Source of the DNA: CBDBJQ01 sp965206405 | GTDB lineage: Bacteria; Pseudomonadota; Alphaproteobacteria; UBA8366 | DNA: 64,000 nt | Direction of reading: 5' to 3' | Assembly (NCBI GenBank): GCA_965206405.1 | Contig: CBDBJQ010000006.1 | Location: 1,736,001-1,800,000, forward strand | In this document: piece after piece, positions 1-8,494 of the stretch | How positions within the stretch are numbered: the stretch's first letter is position 1 | How the letters are laid out: every line of letters starts with the position of its first letter | Notes under the pieces: model-generated | Database searches by the model: none | What the model saw: only the letters and a program-made list of their open reading frames with translations | What the model was told of the DNA's origin: nothing | Program-made: the position numbers and the translations under genes

Positions 1-336
1 CTCCTGGAATGCGCCCTGGCCCGACATGGCATCGGGGGAAGCGCCGCCAAGCGCTATGACCGGGGTGCAGTCAGCCCAAGAGTGGGCGAGTCCGGTGATC
101 AGGTTGGTCGTCGCCGGACCCGACGCCGCCATGCAGGCTGCCGGGCGGTTGCGCAGCCTTGCATACGCATGGGCGGCCATGGCGCCGGCTTGCTCGTGGC
201 GCACATCAATGCCGCGGATTCCCAGCCCCATGCAGGCGAGCTCCACGTTCATCATCGGCGCGCCCATGATGTAGAAGAAGGTATCGATGCCCTGCTGCTG
301 CAGCGCTTTGGCGACAATATCAGATCCGATGGCCAT
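1..336 (-). CDS. Thiamine-diphosphate enzyme, N-terminal part (runs off left edge)
   Basis: The first 112 residues of a gene on the minus strand read as the N-terminal pyrimidine-binding domain of the acetolactate synthase / oxalyl-CoA decarboxylase superfamily. Supporting signs are the start MAIGSDIVAKALQQQGID, the HEQAG motif with the conserved Glu at residue 48, and GPATTNL about 25 residues later. Family knowledge says the Glu activates the cofactor. The ATG at 334-336 is the only good start, and the stop lies outside the window, so the substrate cannot be told. A NIPSNAP gene lies 110 bp upstream on the same strand, suggesting co-transcription. Oxalyl-CoA decarboxylase is one possibility because a CaiB-type CoA transferase lies about 2 kb away, but this is inference. 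Confidence 0.8.
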   Translation of the reverse strand, partial: MAIGSDIVAKALQQQGIDTFFYIMGAPMMNVELACMGLGIRGIDVRHEQAGAMAAHAYARLRNRPAACMAASGPATTNLITGLAHSWADCTPVIALGGASPDAMSGQGAFQE

Positions 337-445
337 GCTTCTTTGTCTCCGAAGGTTCGTGTTTTCCTGAAAAAAGCTTCCGCCTCACACCCGGAGGCGA
401 TGCTGCCCAAGCGTTATTGCGCGAGCGTCCTTGCTGCACCAAGCG

Positions 446-769
446 TCACTGCATGGTTGAGCGTGAAGTTGCAACGATACGGGTAACCACGTTCTGGTCG
501 CGGTCGAGATAGTCGGGGATCCGCGGCCCCATGTCGTTCTTCCAGAAATCGCTCTCATAGACTTCCTTATAGAGCCGCTCGCGCTCTGCCTCGCTCTCGA
601 AACGGCGGATCCAGACATAGACGGAATCGTCTTCCTCACCGCGATAGCTCCCGGTGACCACCATGCCCTTGCCAATCTGGAAGGGCAGGATCTCCTCTTC
701 CATAACCCGGATCCACTCGTCCATCTTTCCAGGCTGGACCTTGTATTGGCGCAATTCAAAGAATGCCAT
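446..769 (-). CDS. NIPSNAP family protein
   Basis: A 107-residue protein with the compact dimeric alpha/beta-barrel look of NIPSNAP proteins. It opens with FFELRQYKVQPGKMDEW, the usual first strand and helix, and continues with the aromatic-rich stretch around residues 50-80 (DSVYVWIRRFESEAER, then YKEVYESDFW). NIPSNAP proteins are small stand-alone domains often encoded beside catabolic enzymes, and no reaction is established for this branch. The gene sits just upstream of the partial TPP-enzyme gene on the same strand, so the two probably form an operon. The ATG at 767-769 matches the usual NIPSNAP start, with nothing conserved upstream. Confidence 0.85.
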   Translation of the reverse strand: MAFFELRQYKVQPGKMDEWIRVMEEEILPFQIGKGMVVTGSYRGEEDDSVYVWIRRFESEAERERLYKEVYESDFWKNDMGPRIPDYLDRDQNVVTRIVATSRSTMQ

Positions 770-1024
770 GTCGGGGTGCTCCTTGGCTGTGTCCCGGGTC
801 GTTGTTCCGGGCTATTGTTCCGGGTTGCCTAGCGCTCTCGCAGGAATAACGCTCTCGCCGGAAATAATGTGGCGCGCCGACAGCGCAGTTCCAGCGTGGC
901 GGCGGCCAGGCATGCGGGGCATCCACCAGCCGACTGCCCCCGCGAAGCAAAGAAGCGCCAATCGCCCCCCGAGGCAGAAAACTGAAGCGGGAAATCGAAG
1001 CGGGGAATTCATGAAGGTGACCAA

Positions 1025-1843
1025 ATGACGCCGGATCAATATTTCGCCGAGCTACCGGCCTTGCAAAGCACCGGTCTGTCCCAGGGCGCGCTGTCCTTCC
1101 GAGAGATCGGAGAAGGGCGCCCTTTCGTCTTTCTGCACGGGCTGAACGGCTCTTCGCAGAGCTGGGGTTATCAGTTCGCGCAGTTCGCCGATCGGTTCCG
1201 CGTGATTGCCTGGGATGCGCCTGGTTACGGCGAATCCGACCCCGTGGAGCCCACGATCCAGGCCTATGCCGATACGCTGCATGAATTTCTTACCGTTCGA
1301 AATTGTACCAACGCGATTCTCGTCGGGCATTCAATGGGTGGCATGATCGCCACACGCGCTGCCGCCAAACCGCGCAGCATGATCGCCAGGCTGGTTCTGT
1401 CCTGCACCCATGCCGGACCGGCCGGGGCGGAAAACGCGCCTATCTCCAGGCGTTACACCGATCGTGTCGCCGAGCGCGAAAAGCTCGGCCCAGACGCCTA
1501 CGGCCAGGTGCGGGCGTTCAAGATGATGCCTCCCGATGCAAGCGCGCTCGCTTGCGAAATCGCCGCGAGGATCGTCGCTGGCGAGGATCTTGCACGGCAG
1601 CGCAACGCCTACCGGATGCTTCAATCCACCGATAATCGGGAGGTTTTGCCGGAACTTGCAATACCGATGCTGATCATTTCCGGCGGACGTGATCCCGTCG
1701 TTCCGGCAGAGCGGCTGGAAGAGCTGTTGGCGTTATGCCCGGCAGCGACCCACTCCGTGATCGAATCTGCCGGGCACGCGCCCTACATAGAAGCGGGAAA
1801 TACATACAATGCGCGCGTCGGCGCATTCGCCGATACGGATTGA
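1025..1843 (+). CDS. Alpha/beta hydrolase
   Basis: A 272-residue alpha/beta-hydrolase-fold protein of normal length. Visible landmarks are the oxyanion HGLNGSSQSW segment (residues 38-47), the nucleophile elbow GHSMGG with Ser103, the acid in SGGRDPVVP (Asp223) and the base in SAGHAPYIE (His251), so the Ser-Asp-His triad is complete. There is no signal peptide, so it is likely cytosolic. The cap region (about residues 135-200) is short and helical, as in 3-oxoadipate enol-lactonase-like or ring-cleavage hydrolases, but the substrate cannot be read from sequence. The ATG at 1025 follows a short leader and begins right where homology would start. It is transcribed away from the NIPSNAP gene. 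Confidence 0.85.
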   Translation: MTPDQYFAELPALQSTGLSQGALSFREIGEGRPFVFLHGLNGSSQSWGYQFAQFADRFRVIAWDAPGYGESDPVEPTIQAYADTLHEFLTVRNCTNAILVGHSMGGMIATRAAAKPRSMIARLVLSCTHAGPAGAENAPISRRYTDRVAEREKLGPDAYGQVRAFKMMPPDASALACEIAARIVAGEDLARQRNAYRMLQSTDNREVLPELAIPMLIISGGRDPVVPAERLEELLALCPAATHSVIESAGHAPYIEAGNTYNARVGAFADTD

Positions 1844-2026
1844 CGTCTCAGATTTTCACGACCGCGCGCATCCACGCGGCATCCAACCGAACATCCGTCC
1901 GGATCAGGGCCGGACAGGTGTCAGCGTCCGGACGCATGGCGGGCGATGCCAAGGCGCAACGCACCAACACGTCATCACGTCAATGGAAACAGGAATGTCA
2001 GCAGGGTTTGGGAGAGACCGGAGGAG

Positions 2027-2103
2027 TGGTGGGTCCGACAAGACTTGAACTTGTGACCTCCGCCATGTCAAGACGGCGCTCTAACCAGCTGAGCTACGGA
2101 CCC
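2027..2103 (-). tRNA. tRNA-Val (GAC)
   Basis: The minus strand folds as a complete cloverleaf of 77 nt including an encoded CCA end. The acceptor arm pairs GGGTCCG with CGGACCC, the D arm is AGCTC..GAGC, and the anticodon stem CCGTC/GGCGG closes a TTGACAT loop with anticodon GAC at positions 34-36. The T arm has the usual GTTCAAGTC loop. It lies alone between the hydrolase and CoA-transferase genes. Confidence 0.96.
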
Positions 2104-2132
2104 GATGAAAACCAGCCACTTCCGTGCGCGCT

Positions 2133-2161
2133 GACCTAGCACCGCGCCCGCCGTTTTTCAA
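2133..2161 (-). promoter_or_regulatory. Putative sigma-70 promoter of tRNA-Val
   Basis: On the minus strand TTGAAA (2156-2161) is followed after 17 bp by TAGGTC (2133-2138), a good vegetative -35/-10 pair about 30 bp before the tRNA-Val 5' end at 2103. Spacing and position fit a stable-RNA promoter. No experimental support. Confidence 0.5.
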
Positions 2162-2229
2162 GATGCGGGCAGATGAACTCAGAGGTTGCGGAAGAACTTA
2201 TCCATGTCTTTTGCTGTTTTCAGGTCGAT

Positions 2230-2268
2230 TATGACACCCTGTTATATGACACCCTGTTATATGACACC
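2230..2268. repeat. 15-bp tandem repeat over a gene end
   Basis: The unit tatgacaccctgtta occurs 2.6 times head to tail. The last, incomplete unit encodes the C-terminal residues and supplies the stop codon of the CoA-transferase gene; the other units lie just downstream. It is one of many short tandem duplications in this window. Confidence 0.9.
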
Positions 2269-3492
2269 GTCATCCCGAAACTGTTGCATCTCGTCCTCGG
2301 ACAGGCCGAGCATGTCGCCATAGATGCGCGCATTGGCCTCGCCGAAGACAGGGCCGAGATGCTTCACGTGTCCCGGTGTTTCGGACAGCCTGGGAACCAC
2401 CCCGGGAATGGTGATCTCGCCGGCGACGGGATCCGTCATCTTCAGGAGGTTCTCGCGGGCCGCAAACTGGGGATCGGAAAAGATATCGGCGATCGAATTG
2501 ATCGCGCCACACGGCACCCCACCCTCGTTGCACTGCGCGATAACTTCTTCCTGCGTCATTGAGCCGGTGAAACCGTTGACGATGCCCTCGACCTCGTCGC
2601 GTGCGGCGAGCCGATTGGCTGCGGTTCCGAAACTGTCCTCCGCTGCGAGTTCCGGGCGGCTCATGACCTCTGCGAGCCGCTCGAACATGCGATCGGAAGT
2701 GCAGGCAATGGACACCCATTTGCCGTCACCAGTCGCGAAATGACCATGCGGGCAGGCAAGGCGTGTGCCCACGCCTTCGCGCTCCCGGACCGTGCCGGCA
2801 AAGGCGTAGGCCGGAACCAGCTCGTCGAGAAATCGGAAAATCGATTCATAGAGACCGATATCGATTATTTGCCCGCGGCCGGTTTGCTCCCGGCTTCTCA
2901 GCGCCAGCATGATGCCGACCGCTCCATAAAGACCGGTGGTGTAGTCGGCGAGCGAGGTTGAGCCTGGCGTTACCGGCGGACCGTCGGGCATGCCCGCGAG
3001 ATAGGTGAGACCACCGAAGGCCTGGGCGATCCGGGCGAAGCCCGGGCGGTCGCTATAGGGGCCGGTCTGCCCGTATCCCGAGACCCGCAGCAGGATCAAG
3101 CCTGGATTGGTCTTGGACAACACGTCCCAGCCGAGGCCCCACCGCTCGAGCGTTCCGGGCCTGAAGTTCTCGCAGACCACGTCCGACTGCTCGACCAGAC
3201 GCAGGAACAGTTTCGCGCCTTCCGGCTTGCGCAGATCGAGGCTCGCCGAGGATTTGTTCCGGGATTCGGTCATCCAGGCGAGCGTGTCGCCGTCGCGGGG
3301 CGTCGCCGTTCCGTAGCGGCGCCACGGATCGCCGCCCTGCGGATTCTCGATCTTGATGACCTCGGCCCCGAATTCCGACAGTACCGTGGCGGCGAAGGGT
3401 GCTGCGATGAAGGTGGCGATATCGAGGATGCGCACGCCGGCAAGCGGCGGCGCGGCGGCAGGCTGCGAAGCAGCAGTATCCGGATCAGACAT
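2257..3492 (-). CDS. CaiB/BaiF family CoA transferase
   Basis: A 411-residue class III CoA transferase, which moves CoA between carboxylic acids through an aspartyl-CoA anhydride. The N-terminal Rossmann signature PLAGVRILDIATFIAAPFA (residues 16-34), the EVIKIENPQGGDPWR loop (44-58) and the RKPEGAKLF helix are typical. The catalytic Asp is most likely Asp183 in SLADYTTG. The length matches formyl-CoA transferase relatives. The acyl donor and acceptor cannot be read. The start ATG at 3490-3492 precedes an Ala/Pro-rich tail before the conserved domain. The 3' end carries a 15-bp tandem duplication. It stands alone between tRNA-Val and the two-repeat unknown protein. Confidence 0.9.
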   Translation of the reverse strand: MSDPDTAASQPAAAPPLAGVRILDIATFIAAPFAATVLSEFGAEVIKIENPQGGDPWRRYGTATPRDGDTLAWMTESRNKSSASLDLRKPEGAKLFLRLVEQSDVVCENFRPGTLERWGLGWDVLSKTNPGLILLRVSGYGQTGPYSDRPGFARIAQAFGGLTYLAGMPDGPPVTPGSTSLADYTTGLYGAVGIMLALRSREQTGRGQIIDIGLYESIFRFLDELVPAYAFAGTVREREGVGTRLACPHGHFATGDGKWVSIACTSDRMFERLAEVMSRPELAAEDSFGTAANRLAARDEVEGIVNGFTGSMTQEEVIAQCNEGGVPCGAINSIADIFSDPQFAARENLLKMTDPVAGEITIPGVVPRLSETPGHVKHLGPVFGEANARIYGDMLGLSEDEMQQFRDDGVI

Positions 3493-3567
3493 AACCGGTC
3501 AGGCCCTGGACTGGTGCGAGGCGGTCAGGCGCAAAATAAGCTGGTGCAAGCCCGACCCCGCCTTCCC

Positions 3568-3999
3568 TCAGCGTCCCCTGACGAGATAGTGCACAGCGGT
3601 GGCTCCGTCGTTTGAGACCTCGGCGCCGACGGTTTCCGTTTTGGTGCTACCGTCCCGCTTCTGAACCTCGACCATCAGGCCTTCCTCGAGCTGGCCGGCA
3701 GGTCCCCTGACGCCCCAGTTATCGCCGTCGATTCTGGTGTAGGTCACCTTATCGGCGACCATCCCGGATCTCTCGATGCGATGAATCGCAACCTGATTGT
3801 CGTCGTAAAAATGGACGCGTTCGCCGACGGTTTCCTGTTTGACCGTGCCGTCGCGCCTGTGCACATCGATGCTGGCCCCCTGCTCGAGCAGATTAACCGG
3901 ACCGCGAAGCCCGTAGCTATCGTCCCTCAGCCTGGTATAGGTCACCCGGTCATTGGGTGCGCCACCCGCACGATCCGGCCCGGGTGTCGGGTTTGGCAT
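3568..3999 (-). CDS. Unknown protein with two tandem ~65-residue repeats
   Basis: I do not recognise a named family. The protein is about 143 residues and is built from two similar halves. Each half begins VTYTR(L/I)..D.(Y/W)G(L/V)RGP, continues with an (L)LEQG/LEEG turn and a V.(R/K)RDG(T/S).K.ETVG segment, and ends in a hydrophobic strand (QVAIHRI, AVHYLV). The pattern predicts two small all-beta domains. The short V-x-KRDG-x-K-x-ETVG motif also occurs as a tail in assorted phage and bacterial proteins. I chose the ATG at 3997-3999, with GGAAG about 8 nt upstream, over a GTG at 4020. No signal peptide. The roughly 215 bp beyond it, up to the insertion mosaic, shows nothing clear. Confidence 0.6.
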   Translation of the reverse strand: MPNPTPGPDRAGGAPNDRVTYTRLRDDSYGLRGPVNLLEQGASIDVHRRDGTVKQETVGERVHFYDDNQVAIHRIERSGMVADKVTYTRIDGDNWGVRGPAGQLEEGLMVEVQKRDGSTKTETVGAEVSNDGATAVHYLVRGR

Positions 4000-4302
4000 T
4001 GTGTTGTCTTCCGAGATCACGAATCGGTGCCCCTATCGCTATTGCAGGAAGCAAAAACGCTACACCCTCGCACCCGGCAAAACCAGAAGTGGAGACGCGG
4101 CCATGGTGCCAATCCCGCATTCCAAGTAGATCTATGATTTCGCTTTCCAGGAAGCTGGAAATCAGACGCAAACAGGGAGGTTCCGGTCGCAAGGCAATTT
4201 ATGTGAGGTTCTAACCCGAATATTTCATGAACAGGTACCGCTAAATCCCGTATTCGTGTTATGATTCAGTTACTTGAAATGATCAAACACAAGGATTTAG
4301 CG

Positions 4303-4590
4303 GTGACAGATTGTACCCCCGATCAGCTGGAATTTCCAACCTGTCGTAAACGCCGGGTAACCACCGGCTTCGATGGAGGTCATGTGGCGAGCAACGGCGG
4401 CGTTTTGCTGCTGCGCGGGGCGGATCACCTGCCGGGATTGACGGCATCGCTTGCCCGGCGGCTGTCCGACGACCGGCAGGCGGGCAAGGTTGAGCACAGT
4501 TTGCGGGATATGCTGCGGCAACGGATCTACAGCCTGCCCCTGGGTTACGAGGACCTGAACGACCACGACGCCCTGCGCCACGACCAGGCT
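4303..4590 (+). pseudogene. IS1380-family transposase, 5' fragment
   Basis: The first 96 or so codons match the transposase of the copy at 19841-21151 almost exactly, from the GTG in GCGGTGACAG through LPLGYEDLNDHDALRHDQA. Identity stops abruptly at about 4590, where unrelated reverse-strand Res sequence begins, so no functional transposase is made. The uninterrupted LARRLSDDRQ segment here shows the ancestral state of the site that carries a 19-bp insertion in the other copy. Confidence 0.85.
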
Positions 4591-4591
4591 C

Positions 4592-5118
4592 GGCCGGTTC
4601 CTGGCGATCACATCGATGGGGCGGCGTGATTGGAAGTCGTCCAGCTCTTCATGGATACGGCGATTGTCGGCACCCGTCCCATTGAAGGCCTGCACGTTGA
4701 TCACCATTACGTTGATTCCCGCGTCAGAAGAAAAGCTCTCCGGCTCGTGCAGTCTCCTGGAGTTGTAGATGAAGAACCGCGCCTTCTTGCCGTAGCCTTC
4801 AACGAAATGCCCGGCCGTCATCTCCAGCGACCTGGCCACGCCTTCGCGGATGGCGATCGACGGCACCATGATACGGCACCATGATGATGAACCTGGACCA
4901 GCCATAGAGCCTGTTCATCTCGAAAATGGACTTGATATAACAACAGGTTCTGCCCGTGCCGGTCTCCATCTCGATATTGAGGTTGATGGCCGCGCCGGGT
5001 TTGTAGCTGGCTGGCTTCGGTCGGCCATTTTGATCGATGAAAGCGCTTGGGCTTTCCGACAAAGGCAGGTTCTGGCGCTACGGCACCTTGCGGATATTTT
5101 CGAGGGCCGCGCTGCACG
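4592..5118 (-). pseudogene. Type III restriction enzyme Res subunit, internal fragment
   Basis: Pieces in two frames spell the helicase start of a type III Res protein: LNIEMETGTGRTCCYIKSIF (Walker A, with Arg in place of the usual Lys of GTGKT), MNRLYGWSRFIIMVP, then SIAIREGVARSLEMTAGHF, ARFFIYNSRRLHEPESF and INVMVINVQAFNGTGAD up to ELDDFQSRRPIDVIARNRP. In the intact family this ATPase/translocase works with a Mod methyltransferase. Here the gene is cut on its 5' side by an IS21-family end and on its 3' side by IS1380 sequence. It has an in-frame stop near 5080 and a 13-bp tandem duplication at 4862-4887 that shifts the frame. It is certainly inactive. No mod gene is visible. Confidence 0.85.
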
Positions 5119-5478
5119 TGTAGCGCGACAATCCGGGTGAGAGGTGCGCGTCAATCAGGATGAGAATCCTCGGTCGCAACGTTTGTGATGGTGGCGGGCT
5201 TTTCCGCCCCAATCAAGGTTTTTGTGGGTTTTGATTGTCGCAGAGCGTCAATCTGGTTTGATGTTTGCCGGTGTTGCTCTTTGAGCTTGAGCCTGGCGGC
5301 CGGGGCCGTTGGCGTGTTCAGCGGCTTTGCGCCGGTAGCTTTCCACGTTCATCTCGAAGATTGTCGCGTGGTGGACGAGCCTGTCGACGGCTGCCAGCGT
5401 CATTGCCGGATCGGGGAAGATTGCATTCCATTCTCCGAAGGGCTGGTTGGCTGTGATGAGCATGGATCGTCGCTTCAA
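5119..5478 (-). mobile_element. IS21-family 3' end with IstB C-terminal fragment
   Basis: The sequence begins TGTAGCGCGACAATC at 5119 and carries further internal repeats of the same kind (GTCAATCAGGATGAGAAT, then GATTGTCGCAGAGCGTCAAT), as IS21-family ends do. Inward, a minus-strand fragment (stop at 5248) reads RSMLITANQPFGEWNAIFPD followed by AMTLAAVDRLVHHATIFEMN, the C-terminal end of the IstB helper ATPase. Homology ends at about 5478, exactly at the Rpn-like gene. Nearly the same end, in opposite orientation, lies at 17003-17194. Confidence 0.85.
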
Positions 5479-5482
5479 ACCC

Positions 5483-6535
5483 TCAGTGATCCCTTCGTTC
5501 CCCGAACACGGCCGCCAGATCAGCGGCATCAAGCACCCGGTCCACCCAGCGATCCAGATCATCGATGCTTCCCGCCGCGATCTGTGCGATCACGGGCTCG
5601 GGCAGGGGGCCAAACCGCTTTACCAGCAGGTGCATCAGCAATTTGGCCTCACCTCTGGCTTCACCTTCCGCAAGCCCTTTTTCACGGCCAAGCGCTTCCC
5701 CGGCGGCAAGCCCCTTGGCTTCGCCTCTGGCTTCGCCTCTGGCTTCGCCTTCTTTTTTCCATGTTTCTGCGAGTGTTCCCATCAGCGCTTTGCCTCCTTC
5801 ATCGTCTATTCCGTCCAGGGCCGCTTCCATGTCCAGCTGCGTCCATTCGTATCGTGCCACAAAATAGCGCAGAACGATACCGGCAAAATTCGTCTTAAAC
5901 GACAGCGGCCGCAGTATCTCCTCCAGATGTTCGTGCGTCATATCGGAGCGGTGCTTCACGAATTTGAGCACAGCCAGGCCTGCCATCACGTCAGGATCAT
6001 GCGACAGCTCTTCCATCGGGATATTGCCGAGATCATGGACCTCGTAAGTGAACGACGGCACATAGCGCGCCATATCCCCACCCGCATCAAACATCTCGCC
6101 GAACACCCGCGGCACATTCCAGGAATGGCTCCCATGGTAGAACACCAGCGGCACGATGACCGGCAGGGCACGCAACCTTGCCGCCTGTCCATCGCCGTAG
6201 CGAAGCCATATCCGCAGCATATATCCAAGGATTTGCAAGGGGGTTGCCGGTTCTGAAACCGATTTGTGTTCCAAAAGCACGTAGGCCAGGGCCGGGCGTC
6301 CGCCCTTCAGCGTGATCTCGAACAGCCCGTCGCTGTGCTTCAGGTGGGCATCCTCGTCGATAAAGCTGCCCGCAACGCGCTTGGGCGGTGTGTCCGCCAT
6401 CTGCGCGCTGATCCGCTCCGGCAGGTAATCGCGCAAAAGGGCTGCCGCGCGGTCCTTGTCGTCAATGATGGCGCGGAACAGCGCATCATGGGTCGGCTTT
6501 ACCGGTAGGGTCGTGTCCTCATCTTCGCTTGTCAC
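5483..6535 (-). CDS. Rpn-like PD-(D/E)XK nuclease / putative transposase
   Basis: A 350-residue protein of the Rpn / PDDEXK transposase family. The opening TLPVKPTHDALFRAIIDD is the family signature (PHDxxF), and the nuclease core includes ALAYVLLEHKS (E-x-K at about residues 88-90). An internal low-complexity stretch of GEARGEAKGLAAGEA type, coded by 12-bp tandem repeats near 5700-5755, precedes a C-terminal DUF4351-like helical region (LVKRFGPLPEPVIAQIAAGS). Family members promote recombination or act as DNA nucleases. The start is a GTG at 6533-6535 with AGGGA upstream. The gene appears intact although it is wedged between IS21 and IS1380 debris, which suggests it arrived as cargo or more recently than its surroundings. 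Confidence 0.85.
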   Translation of the reverse strand: MTSEDEDTTLPVKPTHDALFRAIIDDKDRAAALLRDYLPERISAQMADTPPKRVAGSFIDEDAHLKHSDGLFEITLKGGRPALAYVLLEHKSVSEPATPLQILGYMLRIWLRYGDGQAARLRALPVIVPLVFYHGSHSWNVPRVFGEMFDAGGDMARYVPSFTYEVHDLGNIPMEELSHDPDVMAGLAVLKFVKHRSDMTHEHLEEILRPLSFKTNFAGIVLRYFVARYEWTQLDMEAALDGIDDEGGKALMGTLAETWKKEGEARGEARGEAKGLAAGEALGREKGLAEGEARGEAKLLMHLLVKRFGPLPEPVIAQIAAGSIDDLDRWVDRVLDAADLAAVFGERRDH

Positions 6536-6622
6536 TGGTTATCCCTTCGTCACCGTGTTTCCAACGCGATGGTACGGCCTGAAGGCGGCCGGACGTCTTC
6601 ATGAAATATCCGGGCTAGCCCT

Positions 6623-8338
6623 TCAGATATCCGCGTAGCAATGGGTCTCAACACTCGCCCCGGGATGCGTGACGGCCCCGCCGCGTGCCGAGCCAACCGT
6701 CTGCGCATAGCGCCAGATCGCGCCGGATTGATAATCGTGCTCCCGGCTTTGGTGCTTCTTCCGCCGTTGCTCGAGGATGTCATCATCGAGATTGACTTCG
6801 ATCGTCCCTGCGACCGCATCGATGCTGATGATATCGCCGTTCTCGAGCAGGCCGATAGGGCCGCCGACAGCGGCCTCCGGCCCGACATGGCCGATGCAGA
6901 AGCCACGGGTGGCGCCGGAGAACCGGCCATCGGTGATCAGCGCCACCTTGCCGTCGGTTCCCTGACCGTAGAGAGCCGCCGTGGTCGCCAGCATCTCGCG
7001 CATTCCAGGACCTCCACGTGGGCCCTCGTTGCGGATGACGATTACGTCGCCTTCCTCGTAGGTGCGATCCTCGACCGCCTGATAGGCGTCCTCCTCGCAC
7101 TCAAACACCCTCGCTGGACCAGTGAACTGCAGCATGTCCAGACCCGCGACCTTCACGATAGCGCCGTCGGGCGCCAGGTTACCCTTCAGGCCGACGACAC
7201 CACCCGTCGGGGTGATCGGCGAGGCCGTCAAATAGACGATGTCCTGGTCACCGGGCACCTTCACGTGATCCAGGTTCTCGCCCAGGGTCTTGCCGCTGAC
7301 GGTGATGCAATCCCCATCGAGATAGCCGCCGTCCAGGAGGGCCTTCATAATGATCGGAACGCCGCCGATCTCGTAGAGATCCTTTGCGACATACTTCCCG
7401 CCGGGCTTGAGGTCGGCGATATAGGGGGTGTCCCTGAAGATGTCGCAGACATCGAGCAGATCGAAATCGATCCCGGCCTCGCTGGCGATTGCGGGAAGAT
7501 GCAGCCCGGCATTGGTTGAGCCACCCGAGCAGGCAACAACCCGCGCTGCGTTGATGAGAGCCCGCTTGGTGACAATGTCCCGCGGGCGCAAATTGGACTC
7601 GATCAGCGCCATCACAGTCTGGCCCGAAGCCTCGCCGTAGGCGTCGCGGGATTCATAGGGAGCTGGTGCACCGGCTGATCCCGGAAGCGCCAGTCCCATT
7701 GCTTCCGACACGCAAGCCATCGTATTGGCCGTGAACTGACCGCCGCAGGCGCCGGCCGAAGGACAGGCCGCGCATTCGATCGCGTGCAGTTCTTCGGCGG
7801 TGATGTTTCCGGCGCTGAAGCTGCCGACCGCCTCGAACACGTCCTGCACGGTGAGATCCCTGCCGTCCAAACGACCCGGCAGAATCGATCCGCCATACAT
7901 GAACACGGCGGGGACGTTGAGACGCACCATCGCCATCATCATTCCGGGCAGGGACTTGTCGCATCCGGCCAGGCCAACGAGCCCGTCATAGCAATGGCCG
8001 CGCATGGTGAGCTCGACCGAATCAGCAATCAGGTCGCGGCTGACCAGAGAACTCCGCATTCCGGCATGCCCCATAGCGATGCCGTCGGTCACGGTGATCG
8101 TCGTGAATTCGCGTGGCGTTCCCTGCTGTGACTTCACGCCGAGCTTCACCGACTGGGCCTGGCGGGAAAGGGCGATATTGCAGGGCGCGGCCTCGTTCCA
8201 GCAGGTGGCAACGCCGACAAAAGGCTGGGCGATCTCCTCGTCGGTCATGCCCATGGCGTAATAATAGGATCGGTGTGGCGCACTGGCCGGACCGACCGAT
8301 ACGTGGCGGCTGGGAAGTTTTGATTTGTCACATGCCAT
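6623..8338 (-). CDS. ilvD: Dihydroxy-acid dehydratase
   Basis: IlvD removes water from dihydroxy-isovalerate/methylvalerate in valine and isoleucine synthesis and needs an iron-sulfur cluster. The 571-residue product has Cys46 (ATCWNEAAP), Cys126 (AGCDKSLPGM) and Cys198 (PSAGACGGQFTANTMA) as cluster ligands, plus SGGSTNAGLHLPA and the C-terminal DGRFSGATRGFCIGHVGPEA holding the catalytic Ser. The ATG at 8336-8338 follows GGAG at good distance; a GTG six codons earlier is possible. An IS1380-type end lies 8 bp past the stop codon without touching the reading frame. No attenuator is obvious upstream. Confidence 0.97.
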   Translation of the reverse strand: MACDKSKLPSRHVSVGPASAPHRSYYYAMGMTDEEIAQPFVGVATCWNEAAPCNIALSRQAQSVKLGVKSQQGTPREFTTITVTDGIAMGHAGMRSSLVSRDLIADSVELTMRGHCYDGLVGLAGCDKSLPGMMMAMVRLNVPAVFMYGGSILPGRLDGRDLTVQDVFEAVGSFSAGNITAEELHAIECAACPSAGACGGQFTANTMACVSEAMGLALPGSAGAPAPYESRDAYGEASGQTVMALIESNLRPRDIVTKRALINAARVVACSGGSTNAGLHLPAIASEAGIDFDLLDVCDIFRDTPYIADLKPGGKYVAKDLYEIGGVPIIMKALLDGGYLDGDCITVSGKTLGENLDHVKVPGDQDIVYLTASPITPTGGVVGLKGNLAPDGAIVKVAGLDMLQFTGPARVFECEEDAYQAVEDRTYEEGDVIVIRNEGPRGGPGMREMLATTAALYGQGTDGKVALITDGRFSGATRGFCIGHVGPEAAVGGPIGLLENGDIISIDAVAGTIEVNLDDDILEQRRKKHQSREHDYQSGAIWRYAQTVGSARGGAVTHPGASVETHCYADI

Positions 8339-8494
8339 GATGTGCTCCGAATTCACTGAATGTGGGGATATCCGACTTCAGGCAAGACACCTGATGTCAG
8401 GCTCTGTTTCGACAATAAAAGCCGAGAGGGTCGCATTCCAGAGGTTTTTATGGTGCCCCGGCCTCCAGAAATTGGCTCTTCGGGAATCAAATTT

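Larger units (their letters stand above)
4215..6614. mobile_element. Mosaic insertion bounded by IS1380-family ends
   Basis: The left end (cccgaatatttcatgaa, 4215-4231) and right end (ttcatgaaatatccggg, 6598-6614) are inverted repeats with one mismatch, and they match the ends of the second IS1380 copy at 19753-21376. Flanks are ctaa on the left and ctag on the right, so a 4-bp target duplication is at best imperfect. Only about 375 bp of the left transposase end and about 30 bp of the right end belong to the IS. Between them lie a type III Res fragment, an IS21-family 3' end and an intact Rpn-like nuclease gene. The right end is 8 bp from the ilvD stop codon, so ilvD is spared. Confidence 0.75.

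Noticed and set aside
1..336. A second xsc
   Set aside because: The N-terminus lacks the Xsc signature (TPSEAFVE, GSAYMDALDIF) and the rest is outside the window.
2173..2562. 129-residue plus-strand ORF with DTLLYDTLLYDT
   Set aside because: It is antisense to the CoA-transferase gene and its repeat simply reflects the 15-bp tandem duplication.
5185..5898. 237-residue plus-strand ORF rich in Pro/Arg
   Set aside because: It runs antisense to the IstB fragment and the Rpn-like gene, has arginine/proline-rich shadow composition and no domain.
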